From assembly GCF_018139145.2 (NCBI RefSeq), contig NC_059500.1, forward strand, positions 56,075,580 to 56,139,579: a stretch of DNA of 64,000 nucleotides, in the 5' to 3' direction. How positions within the stretch are numbered: the stretch's first letter is position 1; every line of letters begins with the position of its first letter. The notes beneath the pieces are model-generated. The model was given only the letters and a program-made list of their open reading frames with translations, made no database searches and was not told where the DNA came from. Source of the DNA: Gymnogyps californianus. Lineage: Eukaryota; Chordata; Aves; Accipitriformes; Cathartidae. Both the position numbers and the translations under genes were made by a program. Positions 48,501 to 60,817 of this stretch are shown here, piece after piece.

Positions 48501-51500
48501 AGAGCATCCTGCTTTCACAAATTACAAGAAACAGGGCCACCCGTCTTTTAATTGCTGAAGGATACTGCATGGCTTTTAACTGCAGGGATGCAAACAGTTG
48601 AGGCTGTTGTTTCTCACCCACAAGGGGTAGGGTCTGGTGGGAGTCCGTCCCATGCTGGCTGTAGCACAGGTCACTTGAGCAGGCACGGAGATGACCTAGG
48701 AGCACAACTAACAAACCCCCTGGGATTTACCACAGTGAGGTTGTCTGTGGAAGAGTCTTCTCCAAAGGCCATCGAGGTTTGAATGTGCAGATCAATGATG
48801 AAAATCTTGGTGGTGGATGGCAGGATTCACTGCTACTGGTGGCCAGCTGTCCAGAGAAGCACAAGGCTATGGTCTGGTCACTGAGATTTATGGTCTTACA
48901 TGATGCACTTCTGAACTAAAGACAGAGAGCTGCCAATTGCAAAAGGAAGGTGAAAAGCCCTCCTTCCTGATGGAGGTGTAATTTTCCTCTGACAACATTT
49001 TGCAAGAAATAATGATGCATGAACAGAGGTGTTCTAGACAACACTCTGGTGCAGTTACCTGCTCTTTTGGGAGCTGTACAGAACATTTTGTTACTCTAGG
49101 TAGTTACTGAGTCCCAGTAGTATTTCATGTTTACATGCAAGCAGTCTTTGCTCTGAAGAGCTGACGGTTTTACATATGGACAGTGCAAAAATTCAGCTTC
49201 CCTAGTGAAGCAGGACACCCGGCTGTAATGTTTCCCAGGTATGTTGTATGACCAGGTCTGTAGTTCTGCTGACTGCTACAGTCTTATGGTTATCTACAAC
49301 AGTCATTTTTGCTTTTATTGTAAGTCCATGTTTCCCCCTTTGTTTGCTTGTTAAACCTTATCTTTTTTCTCACATAGCTTTTGCTTTGAAACTCTTTTTT
49401 TTTCCTGTGCTTTTATTTTTTTAATAGCACTGGATAATTTCTATTTTCTTATCCCAGCCATTGACTGTACTTTACTTTTTATGTATTTTCATGGCATTTG
49501 TTACGTTAGGTTTTTCGGAAGCTCTGTGTTAAACTCTCACCTTGCCAGACATCCCTTCTGGGAAGACTCCCGTTGGAAATACTCCAGCTCCTTGCAGGAA
49601 CGTGGCTTTGTCCAACAGGTGTCCACCTACTCCTGGTGGCCACACAACAGGGACAAGTTTTGCTGAAGGGTTTGTGTACTGGAGCCTTCATCACACTGCA
49701 CATTACTAAGCGATGTGTGGAAAAGGAGGAAAACTGGGAAGATGAAGAAGGACAGTGATAAGGAGCAGGTGGAGGCCTGATGAAGCAGAGCTGATAGGCA
49801 ATAATGACTGGTAGCATTAGAGCATGAATGAGGGAAGAGGGAAGAAATGAGGGAGCACCTGGAGGTGGTCTGATATCTTTGCAGCAGCTGGCTGTCTGGA
49901 GTGATGCTAGTGCTGCCAGTGGGCAAACAGGACCCAAGGGACCACAGCAGCAGCTGCTGACCATGGGGGGCAGATGGCCTCAGGGGAGGAGGAAAGTAGC
50001 TGAGCTGTGCAATGCCCTTGGCCCGAGGCCCCCGGGGGAGGGTGCTCTTTCCCAGACTTCTCACTGCCTTTGGATGCCTTTCCTAGGCTTGCTGGTTTGG
50101 TCTTTCTCCTGGTGGCATTTCTGTTCACTGTCTGTGCTGGTTTCCAGCGGGTTGGTCACCACACCTCTTCTTGTGGCTAGCAGCTTGCCCCAAGGATGTG
50201 CAGCTCTCTTCAGGCTGGTTCCTGGCACTGCCAACCACAGGGAGCGGGGAGCCTGTCCTGTGGAAGCACTGCACTGTGCCTGGCCCCTCTCGTAGCCCTC
50301 CCTGGGCACCTGCACTGGCCTCTCTTGGAGAGAGATGTGTTACATGGATCTTTAAGTCAGACCTGCAGCGGCTGCTGTCACGGTTTTGTAACTAGGCCAT
50401 AGGAGTTAACTGAGTTATTCCTACTTCAAGAGCTTATCTCCTGACACATCTTTAGAGAAAGACAGGGAGTGTTCATTTAAAACATTGAGGTGAGAGCACT
50501 GGCCTAGAAAATTGCTCTATTGGTTAATTACATTTACTGATTTTTAAAAATGAGCATTTTTTTACTATGAATTCAGCTGGCTTCTGCTTCTAGCTGTTTG
50601 GTCTTGTTAAGTCTCTGCCTGATGAAGAGCTCTCTGCTAGTAGTAATCACCTCCACATGTAGCTGCTCCTGGACAGGGAGCAAGTCACCTCTTAACCTTT
50701 CCTTGGCTAAATTGACTAGACTGTGTTTCTTCGGTAAATAGCTTTTCCTGAACCTCCCATCGTTCTCCTTGTTTTCCTCTGAGCTCTTTTCAATATTGCA
50801 ATGTCCGTCATGGAGGCTCCCAGCAGAGGTGTGGGATTCCGTAGTGGCTGTACAAATGCCACGTGTAGCTACAGGGTAATACCTCCCTACTTCTTCTGGT
50901 CGTAGTCCTGTGCTTATTACTTATTCTGTTAGGCACGCTGGCAGGGCAGGGTCAGTGGGTTAACCTGCTTGACTCTGAAACTTTTTGAATCCTGGCTTTC
51001 CAAACTATGACTGTATTTATGTGTCCTATAGCCTTCGCTCCTACATCCGTATCTATAGACATAATGCAACATGTTAGTACGAAGTTGTCTTACCATTGGG
51101 ATACAGATCTGACAGTAGTCATGACTCAATCTATTCACCATTCCACCAGTTCTGGCTCATCTTCCAACTTTTCCAGCTGTATGTTTGTCATCATGTAGAG
51201 GAAAATACATCAAATAGCACTGGACTGTGAACAGACTCCTTTGGCCCACCAGAAATGCCTCCATTTGTCATCTGTCTTCATAACTGAGATCTAGCAGCAG
51301 GCAGACATCTGAATATGGGTCTGCCAAGTTGATACACAAAGGTATCTTCTGGCCAAGTTTATACTGGTGGGTAGGGTTTATCCAGTGTCTGACTCAAAAC
51401 TGGACTGAAAACTCTGCTGAAGTAATGTTTGGTAGAGATCCAGGACCTGTGTACTTCATAATTCATTCCAGTCTTCAGACCATGGCCAGTCCCCTGTGGC

Positions 51501-51550
51501 CGATTAACAGTAATTTTCCAGGAGTTAAACTACGAAGTATGTTATGAAGG
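45531..51550. other. non-coding DNA, nothing recognised
   Basis: About 6 kb of unique sequence. Open frames up to 155 codons (46561-47025 minus, 49506-49964 minus, 49828-50295 plus) lie in GC-richer patches, overlap one another on opposite strands and show no domain that I recognise. No mobile element, RNA gene or exon can be supported. Confidence 0.5.
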
Positions 51551-51632
51551 CATGCTTAACAAAAAAAACCAAACAAAAAAAACCCATGGAAAAAAACCCC
51601 AAACCAAAAATGGAGAAACAAAAACCCCCGAA
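51551..51632. repeat. A/C-rich low-complexity tract
   Basis: Runs of A interrupted by CC, CCC and CCCC. It may be a decayed poly-A tail or simple low complexity; no retrogene body adjoins it. Confidence 0.6.
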
Positions 51633-53339
51633 AGAGCCCTTCCTGGGTTTGGTAGCAGCAGACTGAGAGCTGTGGTGGCTCTAAGGAAGAGATGAACACA
51701 GAAATGCAAGCTTGCTAGGCTTGCGTCTCTGTGCAGGACAGAGACACAAATTATGCCAGCTGTGGTCAGCTATGTGGGGTGGGTTGGTTGGTTTGTTTGT
51801 TTTCACACCTGCTGATCTGAGCTCCTTGCCCAGCTCCTGGGACTCCTGTCACCCAGGTAGCTGGGGCCAGAAAGGGCAGTTAGTTTTGTCCCCTCTGCCC
51901 TCCAGCCCCACAATGTGGACATGAAGCACCCAGTCCAGCCCCAGGGATGCTTCTCCCTCTGCCTGCTGCTTTCTGCACCAGGCACAGAGGGTGCAGAGAG
52001 CAGCCTGCAACTTTTGCTGAAAGTGAAGGCTTGGTAGCTCTGGCAGAGCTAAGCAGGCAAAAGCCTGCTTTGAGGCAAGAAGGGCAGTTGGCACACTGGA
52101 GAGTTTCAAGATAGAGAGGGGCTGGGAAAGATAAACAGGTAGCAATACAGATGGGGAGAGTACCATCTAAGGATGAGCAAGGGTACTTGAGCCTGTGTGA
52201 TGGAGCAGGAGGACATGGGGCTGAGGGAGCAGGCTGGGGTCGGTGGAAGAGGTTGTTTTGAGCTGGAGGCTGTACTGAAGGAGTGGAAAACATCCAGAGC
52301 GTCTCATGAAATAATCCCGCACCTCTGAATATGTAATGCTTTTATTCATGCAAATGTCCCGAGAAACACTTGACAGAAAAAAGGCATTCACTGCAGGAAA
52401 AGAGGGAGTCCAGGCAGCACATACTTCAGGCAAAAGTCCTCCATCCTTTCAGTGGGGAGAAATAAGAGAAAAACTAGACCTGGGTACTGAGACGTGAGCA
52501 TTTGAACAAAGGGGAAGTTCAATGTGTTTGTGCCATTGAATGATTTATATCTTCTCGGCTTTATTGTGGCGAAGATAAAATAGAAATAGGTCACCGTGGT
52601 CTAAAGGTGAACAATCGCTGGGAGGTTACATATACTGTGTTTTCTTAATGTATTTATTGAGAACTTCACTGACTTTAGGTATTTTGCATGTATCAGTGCT
52701 TTTTGTGAGGTCTTATCTTTTACGTGACATCTCAATTATCTGTAAAGTCAATGCAAACAGCTAGGGCTTTTTTCTCTGTAGACATTTAGTTTCAAATTAC
52801 TGGTCATCAAAGTGGGACCTGCTGGACTTTTGTGCATGTGATCTCTTCAACTCTCCTTCTTCTCAATGAGCTGTGGATTGACCGCTTAAATACAGCTATT
52901 TTTGTCTTCTCTTTTTTTTATACCTATCCTGCAATCTGAGTTCTTCCACAGTGATAAGAACTCATGTTGCTGCTAAAAAGAAGCTCAAACAGTATGATAC
53001 GATTGTTCGTTTATCACTTGTGGAAATGAATTTCCAAATAAAGCCTTGTGTATTGTCCTCCATTCAATGGTGAAAAAGCAAGGCTGAAGAAATAAAAATA
53101 TAAAAAAGAAAACAACACACAAACCCACACGACAAGGCCCAGCTATTTACTATGGAGTGTTTCCTAAAGGCAGCAAAAAAATACAAATGTCTCATTAAAA
53201 AGATATTCCATATCTCAGAGGCAGCATAAACAACCGTATGATGTGGCAGTTTCTATAGTGACTACTCGCTTTCCTTTGAAAGCTCCCTAAGCAGTCAGAC
53301 AAAACCAGAGTGACTGGCTGAGGTGTTGTGTAATTATTT
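51633..53339. other. non-coding DNA, nothing recognised
   Basis: Unique sequence. Overlapping minus-strand frames at 51849-52433 match nothing known to me. Confidence 0.5.
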
Positions 53340-53360
53340 CCCCCCCTCCCCCCGCCCCCC
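53340..53360. repeat. C-rich homopolymer tract
   Basis: Seven C, one T, six C, one G, six C. On the minus strand this gives three long G runs that could be split to form a G-quadruplex. Homopolymer length may be unreliable in an assembly. Confidence 0.8.
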
Positions 53361-55321
53361 AAAAATACTGAATACACAGATTTTCTACCCTTGAATTGGA
53401 AATGCTCCTCCCTGTGAAAGAGCCTTTGTTGCACGATAGAAAGGAGGGGGAGGCTTCAGAAACAGCTCAGCAGTGGTGTGGAGAGCAGAAAATTAGCGAA
53501 CTAGCTGAAACGGCTTCAGGCTTGTGGTCTGGCATTTGGCTGGCTCTAGCGGGACCCTCGGTGGGACCGCTGCCCGCCAGGCATGCCGTCCTTGCCTCCG
53601 AGGCATTGCAGCCGTCTCAGCCGCTCTGTCGTTGGAGGCAAATCACCAAGCAGAATAACGTAAAGAACATGAACAGAAGCACAGTGTTACACTTGGGCTT
53701 CCTGAAAACCTCTGGGCTGGGCTGTGGGGTGACAAAGAGCACAGTTACAGACCTTGGGAGAGAGATACATGCTGGTAGTTTCAAGGAAAAAGAAAAGAAA
53801 AGCTCCTTTTTTTTTTTTTCCTTGAAGCCCTTTGTTCCCTTCCAACATCTTTGCCCTACTTTTATTTGATAGGTGTTTAACAGCAACACTTTTTTACTTT
53901 GTGATATGAGCACTTTATGGCAGAGCACTGAGTGAAATCACGTGCTTGATTCCTGCTGTAAGTTTTCAGCTGATTTTTATGAATGCCTTGTTGAGCACTA
54001 ATTCCTAGAGAATGGAGAATCAGAGATGGGCTCATCAGAAGTTTGATTCTTTTTCCCCTTGCGGCTGCTCCTACTGTATTAGTAGCATCCCCCTTGACGT
54101 TGTCACTCAGTGCTTCAAGAGCTGCCAGACAATCCCCTGTGGCTGACTGACAAGAAGTGGATATAAGCACTTTAGTCATGGGGAAAAAAACCCAAACCAC
54201 TTGGTGTCCAAAGAAATATGACTCACCTGACAGCACAGGCTGCAGTAACATTGAGATTAACCTCACCTCTAAACAATACTGCTCCAAATATGTCCTGGCT
54301 AGTTCTGAGTAAATAATTCAGCGGTGCATGATTTATTTGATTTGTTTCAGCTCTCCCTCTGCTTACAGAATGGTGGTGACACAATCCTGATTTTCTATCC
54401 TTGAGTTTCTCAGTAAAATTTCCCCCTTCTTCCTGAACTCTGGATTTATGGCAAACATTTTGCTGTGAGAATTCAGTGCTTAAGACTGGAGGTACATTGA
54501 CTAGAGCATCAATCACATGGCGTTGCTCTGTTGTGTTTTGGGGTTTATGCCTATTCTGGATGGATATAGCTTGTGATCAAAAGCTTGGGAGATACTTCTG
54601 TTCAGAGAGGGGTGTTTGGGTATCAAACCTGTGAATTTAAAACTTGCTTTCTGCAGGTACGATGGGAATAAAGTAAAATTGCACCAATAATAATGGGAAA
54701 TGAGCATAAAAGGAAAGAGTGTATTTCAAGGAATAGTCAGAGAAAAACATGTGCATACCTTTGCTAGTGGTACTTTAAAAGATAAGTTGGCACGCTGACC
54801 GTGAACTGTTCTTGTGGTAATTAGTTTTATTGTTGCTGAATGATGTTATGGTGCTAAAATTGAGTACAATTAAGCTGTGCCTTTGGAAGGACAATCCTGG
54901 TTTTGATGTATTAATATTCTAATACAGAGTAAGACAAAAGCTTTGAAAAGGAAAAAGGAATGCTGCAGGGTGGGGTTTTGGCAAGAGAAACACCGTCAAA
55001 ATTGTTGCTGCTCTTAACATACAATTCACTTAGATAATGTTTTAATTAAAAAAAAAATGTGCTATCAAAGTAGATCTTAACTGCCTTTAAATTGAGAAGA
55101 TTGAGTTGTGGATGAGATTATGATCTCAGTAACTTATCTTCTGTCTGATGCAGTATTTTGCTTCTGCATCTGTGACAAATCCAGCTGCTCTAGACACACT
55201 TCATAAAGAAGCGCCATAAATTAACGTGGTGTCCACATATAAATACTGAAGAAAGGGTGACAAGCTAGTAAAAATGGTGGTTGCAGCAGTGCTCCAGAAA
55301 TTAGAAAAGTTGATTTTAATA
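53361..55321. other. non-coding DNA with a small CpG-dense patch and a poly-T tract
   Basis: About nine CpGs fall within 53540-53640, and a run of about 14 T at 53805-53820. The 157-codon plus-strand frame at 53396-53869 has no recognisable domain and ends in a phenylalanine run encoded by the poly-T, so I do not call it a gene. Confidence 0.5.
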
Positions 55322-55370
55322 TCTGACTCTGCCACAGACTTTCTCTGAGACCTTGAACAGGCCCTTGAAG
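55322..55370 (+). mobile_element. possible MIR-like SINE core fragment
   Basis: GACTCTGCCACAGACT followed by CTCTGAGACCTTGAACAGG resembles the MIR core (GCTCTGCCACTTACT, then CTGTGTGACCTTGGGCAAG) in sequence order and spacing. The fragment is short and diverged. Confidence 0.4.
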
Positions 55371-57115
55371 CCTGGGCAACACGAAGCAGTCTGTGGTGCA
55401 TGGTCTGAGCTGCAGTACTCTCACTGATGTAGCAGTCCATAGGGCAGCGTCGAAAGGCTGCTTTATACTAGCATGGCTTATTGCCTTCTCAGATGGGAAT
55501 ATAGTTTATGGGTACAAACAGTAGTGTTCATGGCTGGGATTGTCAGTATTTCTCAGAGCTGATCTCATTTTCTTCCGTGGGATCAGAATCAAGGTCATGC
55601 AAGCTGGCTTTGAAAATCTAGCCCTACAATGTCATTTCAACATTACTGCTAGCATTAACTGGTTTGTTTGCAACAGCAACGGAAAATGCCATCCGCACCA
55701 TTTCTGTGACTTCTATATTGTCATTGCAAAGGTGTTCAAAGAATTGAAATAAATAATTTCAAACCAAAGTTTGTTGGTTTACTACCTGCCAGGGTTTGTT
55801 TACAGATTGTAAATGGATACGCTAAAGAAGAAGTCAGCCGTGTGATTTATTGAAACGTTTATCACCTCAGCTGATTTTACTTGAGCACAGATGCGTTTAT
55901 GAGATTTACACACAGGCTGGAGAGGAGCTTGGAGAGACCTTGCATTTTTTTCAAGATGCACAGGCAGGTTTTTGTGTGAAACAGCATGTTCATTTCAGAA
56001 ATCACCTTCCTAATATGTATCTAGTCTTCTCAGGAGACAAGACCAGCGACAGACCTTGCTGCTGTGACTCATTTGACTGCTCTGCAACCCCATGCTCTCT
56101 GCTACATGGGAGCAAGCTGCCGCTTCAGCATTTTCTGCACCTATAAGGAGTTGGGTTTCTCGGCTTGTTTCCTCCCTGGTCTGAGCCCGAGTCCCTCTCG
56201 CACAACGTATTGCTCTGTCGCCCACCACTGCCCAGGCAAGCAGTGGACTGGGCTAGTTTTTCTCTTGCTATTTGAGCCTGGCCGTGCTGATGACAAATGC
56301 ATCTACACATTTCTAACACATAGGAGAGGAGCGTTGGCAACTTTAAACCCTCACATCTCCCTAGGTCTAGGGTCTGCTTCGTTCCACCTCAAGTAGTGCC
56401 TTGCCCATTGCATTTTCACATCTTTCATGCTTCATTTTGCAAGTACAAATGCTTGCTTTCAATGAAAGCTCGCTTCTTTCTGTGTTGCAGTACTGAGTTT
56501 TGAATTGCTAGCAAGGTTTTGTCATCAGCTGAAATCAAAAGAGATAAAAATGATAACAGGATTTTGCAACTTACTAAATGCACCTTTGCAGGTTGCCCTG
56601 TGCAAATATATCCCTTCACAGGGGTTAATAAGGTTGCAGTGACTTTACAGGCAGGTCAGATGGGATGCAAAACAGCCAGCTTTTGCTTCAGGCAAGGGCA
56701 GGAGAAGGTTGTATACATGGTCTTGACTGATGTATATCTGGTGGAGGGGAGGAGGGTTCATTAAAAGAGCACTTTCCTGAGCCACAGGTGAGCTTTGGAG
56801 CCCCTCTGAGGTAATTACTGTGCCACGTTGTATGTCACGAGGAGGAACCTGCAGCCTGAGGGTCATCAAATGATAAACTGATAAGAGACAGGAGGCACAC
56901 TCGCTGCTATGAAAGCTCCCACCTCAGCAAAATCTTACTTGTTGCAGAGAATAGCCTGAACCAAAATCTGAGATGTGAGTGGTTGTGAGTGCAGAGGACA
57001 TATGGAACCAAAGGTTGTGGCTAGCTCATCAATGGGAGTGTAGGAAGTAGCATACGGGACCAGCCTGCAGGTACGGGTACCCAAAGATGTCATGTCCCAG
57101 AGCTCTCTTTCCTGA
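55371..57115. other. non-coding DNA, nothing recognised
   Basis: Unique sequence with no supported exon, RNA gene or mobile element. Confidence 0.5.
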
Positions 57116-57179
57116 AGTATTATAAGAAACTCTGATACATCTACTATTAAAGAAATACCCAGTATTATAAAAAACTCTG
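57116..57179. repeat. pair of 19-base direct repeats, 26 bases apart
   Basis: AGTATTATAAGAAACTCTG at 57116-57134 and AGTATTATAAAAAACTCTG at 57161-57179 differ at one base. The 26-base spacer has no similarity to them. This is probably a local duplication. Confidence 0.8.
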
Positions 57180-57502
57180 CCTGCAATGACATTTGCATCA
57201 TGCAAGTTGTTAAAATGCCCTGTCCACAAAACCTGTTAATTTTCAGCATTGGAAAACTGTTCTGTTCCAAACAAGAAAGCAGAAGTATGTGTCTTGGATT
57301 AGATGGAAAGGTGCAGTAGCTGGAAATATCCTGGTACCAAAAGAGGGAGTTCCCAAATTGTTAGTGAGACATCATTTGTCTCAGCCGATAATACTTCCAA
57401 AAATTATTTACACACTGAATTAGCAAGGAAGTTTTATAGCTAACTGTGGCTCTCTGTAGATACTTTTACTTTCCTAACAATGAAACAATATTGTTCTATA
57501 TT
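57180..57502. other. non-coding DNA, nothing recognised
   Basis: No feature is recognised between the direct repeats and the CR1 tail. Confidence 0.5.
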
Positions 57503-57630
57503 GTTGGAGATATTAAAAACCTGACTGGACATGCTCCAGGGCAACCTGCTGCCCCTGACCCTGCTGAGGCAGGAGGTGGGACTAGAGGATCTCCAGAGGT
57601 GCCAGCCAGTCCCCCATGATTTTGTGATTC
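57503..57630 (+). mobile_element. CR1 LINE 3' terminal fragment
   Basis: GTTGGAGATATTAAAAACC, CTGACTGGACATGCTCCAGG, GCAACCTGCTGCCCCTGACC and GACTAGAGGATCTCCAGAGG are the standard CR1 3' untranslated wording in order, ending near ATGATTTTGTGATTC. It is a severely 5'-truncated copy (about 130 bases) with only part of the terminal repeat. Confidence 0.9.
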
Positions 57631-60600
57631 TTTTTTTTCCTAATGCTAAAGCTGCTATTGATTTTTTTTTCTCCCACAGAAATGAACAGATTTGACAGGT
57701 GCATCTGTCATCTGGTTTTAGTGAGCAATTATCAGTTAAATAGAAAATTTAAAGAGGGATAAATAGGATTTTAAACTTAAAAATATAGGAACTACAAGGA
57801 AAACCAAGGCTGAAAACAGTAGGCTTAAGCAAAAAGACCTGAAATTAGATTATTCATTCCTTGAAAAACACATCAGAATATTCTAACAGTAAGTCAAGGG
57901 AAACTGAGACAGCCCAGGATGGGCCCAGGTTGGTAAAGCTGAGGCCAGAGCTTTTTTTAAAAAAAGGCAATGCTCCCATGTAGACAGAGGGCATCCCACT
58001 GAGCCCCAGTGGGGTGCTGAAAGCCATCTGCTTTGTCTCCATCCCGAGCTTTGAGATACTGACCCAATTGTCTGGTTCATTCTTTTTCATTGGCTTGTCA
58101 GACTGACTACTTCCACATATGGGGGAAAACCCTGATGGCAGGTCATGGCTAGAGGTCCAGGGCAGGTTGACCTACTGGTCCTTGAAGCGGCAAAGCTGCT
58201 CTTGGATGCAGGGGTCCTTCCTCCAGTAAAGGCATTGGCGGGATGTCTGGGGGAAGGGAGAGCAAGTCCCACGGGGCCGTTAATTGTGCCACTGCTCTGC
58301 TGCTGCTAATGCTCAATTAGCACTTGTTGGGACTGTACTATTCCAGACCTTAGCCCAGGTGATAAAGGCAACCAGGAGTAAAATCAGACATTGCTTTTAA
58401 TTCAGCATTTTCAGTTGTCAAAAGCAATATACCATTCTTCATGGGTAGGTGCTGATTATAGGATTTGCAAAGGAATAAATGGAGTAAGATTTCTAAGCAA
58501 TTATCCTGGTTGTTAGAGAGGTGAATGCTCACGGAGCCACTTCTGACGTCACTGGCACCAAAGGAACAGGAGTTAAATATATAACTCTTCTTGCCAATGG
58601 CACCGGTAGAATGTGAGATCTGTCATTTTCCTTGTGTTAAGAATGAAAGAAAAGTTGCTTTGACAGTCTTGATTAAAATCCTACTCTGAAGCAAAAAAGT
58701 AGGATTCAGACACTTGAATTGGTGATTTCACCCTGACCAATCTCTCTGTAAGGCCACCAGTTCTTTCATCATTTCTCAGTTATCCAGGATACTTTGGCTG
58801 CAGTGGCCACATGAGAAATGTCTTTGCATGAATCCTCTGTGCGGTGAAAAGCTGCAGAACTGTAGTAGCTGTAGTAACTGTAGTAAAAATTCATCTCCAC
58901 TTGTTGGAAATAGATCCATGCCCTGGAGTAAATGCTGCATGGGATGAAATTTCCATGACCAGCTGTCCATGGCAAAACAACCTGCAACAAGTCTAATGCA
59001 GCAACATGTCTTGCAGTGAGATTTTGTTGTGACCAGATGTCCACGGTAGTGATTTTATAACTAAAAATATGCAGGAAGAGGACAAAAATCAAAATGGCAC
59101 TCTGTTTTTCTTGATGTCCGAAGGATGTTTGCAAGAAAAAAAATCCTTTGTGGGAATTAAATTAGAAAACACTGACATGCATCATTAAATTTTAACACTC
59201 AACCCTAATAAAAAGGGGAATGCTAAAGGAGATTGGGCAAGTGATTGATGTAGGCCTGGCACACCTCAATTCTATTAAGGCAGCAAAATGACTGGTAAGC
59301 CTGAAATGCTCTGTCAACGCTACTTGAATTAACTTGCCAACTCCAGCCCTTCTCTTGCTCCTGCAGCTCTACCGACTCCGGTAGCCAGAGTGTGGATGCT
59401 GCTGCCATGGGAAGAAGCAATGCTGGCGGGTGCTGTGAGGACTCAGTTTATGACTGTTCCTCCTACATGGCAAGATGTCCTGCTTTCCTCTGAAAAGGGG
59501 GGTGGGAAGTGGGGGTTAGGCAGTCAAAACCCTCTTCTGTTCCAATACCAAGATTTATTGATTCTTGAGAATATTACATTTTACAGTGATCTGCTTTTTC
59601 CAGTTAATGCAACTTGAATCTGAACCTGGAAAATTTATGATGGCTTCTTAGATCAATACAAGCCTGCCCAGAAGCACATCATTTATGCAGTGACCAAAAA
59701 AGGGAGAGAAGACAAGGTTAGGTATTTCAGCTGCAGAGCAAGGAACAATAAATATGCTTTGGAGATGAAGCCTAATTTTGCTACGAGGTAATCCAGCTGT
59801 TTGAGACTCCAAGAAGAGATCACAAAACATGCCACAGCCTACAACTAATTCTGTTTAACTGCAAACAAAAATTTTGAGCGAGGACAGCATTGATGTAACA
59901 CCATTTAAAAAAATAAAAAAGCATCTCACCTCTTTCATACAGTGCCAGAAACAACCTGCACGGTTTTATGAGAGAAGAGGAGCATTGGCCCTTATAGCAC
60001 AGATAAGTTCTGAGGATGAATCTTCCACATAAACATGCAGTGTACACATTTCAGAAGTCCTGTCTGCTACTGAGATCTCAATCCTTCTTTGCCAATGGGC
60101 CAGTCTAGGTGACTTGTCTAGATCTGTACCAGACTTCCTTCATCCTTAAGGCTGCATCTCAGGATCTGAGAGGTAAGAATACATGTCCCTTTAAGGCAAG
60201 TCCTATCATAATTGTCTATTAGTTTTTGGGGTGGGGTTTTTTTTGGGGGGCAGGGAGGTGTTTAGATCAGACCATTGCCTGAGATAGCCTGCTGAGGCAA
60301 ATGAGAACTCATATAAACAACTAGAATAGTCCTGAGGGCTCCATACATTTTTTAGTTCAATTATTTCATTTCAACAGGGTGCCATATTACAGCCATAAAA
60401 ACAAATGCACCACAATGGGAAATACTGCAGTATAGGAGTAGTGATTACATATGGTAATCTCATGGTATCTCATACCAGATGGAGTTGCCTGAACAATGGT
60501 GTGTGATCAACAAATGGTTGAGCAGTGTTCTCTCTAAATTTTCTTTTTTTTTCCTCTTCCTTTCAGAGCCATAATGATGGGCATCCAAATTTTGAATATC

Positions 60601-60802
60601 TCTTATCAAGGGTGTAGAATCAAGTGACCGCCCCTCCGTACTCCCTCTCCTACCCCAGCTTAACCTTGATGAACTGGTGTTGCTCTGAGCCTCCAATAAA
60701 CTCTGGTAAGCATGAATTGCATATTTTACTAGGATGCAAACTTTCAGTTGCATGGGCCACACATAAATGACACTGTCAACTTCTTCACTGTGGTTCTTGA
60801 TT
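57631..60802. other. non-coding DNA, nothing recognised
   Basis: Unique sequence. It contains a small 9-base tandem repeat (annotated) and a G-rich stretch at 60227-60253 whose central loop of eight T slightly exceeds the usual G-quadruplex rule. No exon is supported. Confidence 0.5.
58860..58886. repeat. 9-base tandem repeat, 3 copies
   Basis: Units CTGTAGTAG, CTGTAGTAA and CTGTAGTAA are contiguous. Confidence 0.85.
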
Positions 60803-60817
60803 CCCCCCCCCCCCCCC
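60803..60817. repeat. poly-C run of 15
   Basis: Fifteen consecutive C residues. Runs of this length are prone to sequencing and assembly error. Confidence 0.85.

Noticed and set aside
51551..51632. A-rich tract as a retrogene poly-A tail
   Set aside because: Interrupted by C runs and not preceded by any recognisable transcript-like sequence.
53805..53820. Poly-T as the tail of a minus-strand retrogene
   Set aside because: No processed gene body is recognisable next to it and no target duplication was found.
53396..53869. 157-codon plus-strand open frame
   Set aside because: It begins in a GC-rich patch and runs through a poly-T tract read as phenylalanine, with no domain or splice support.
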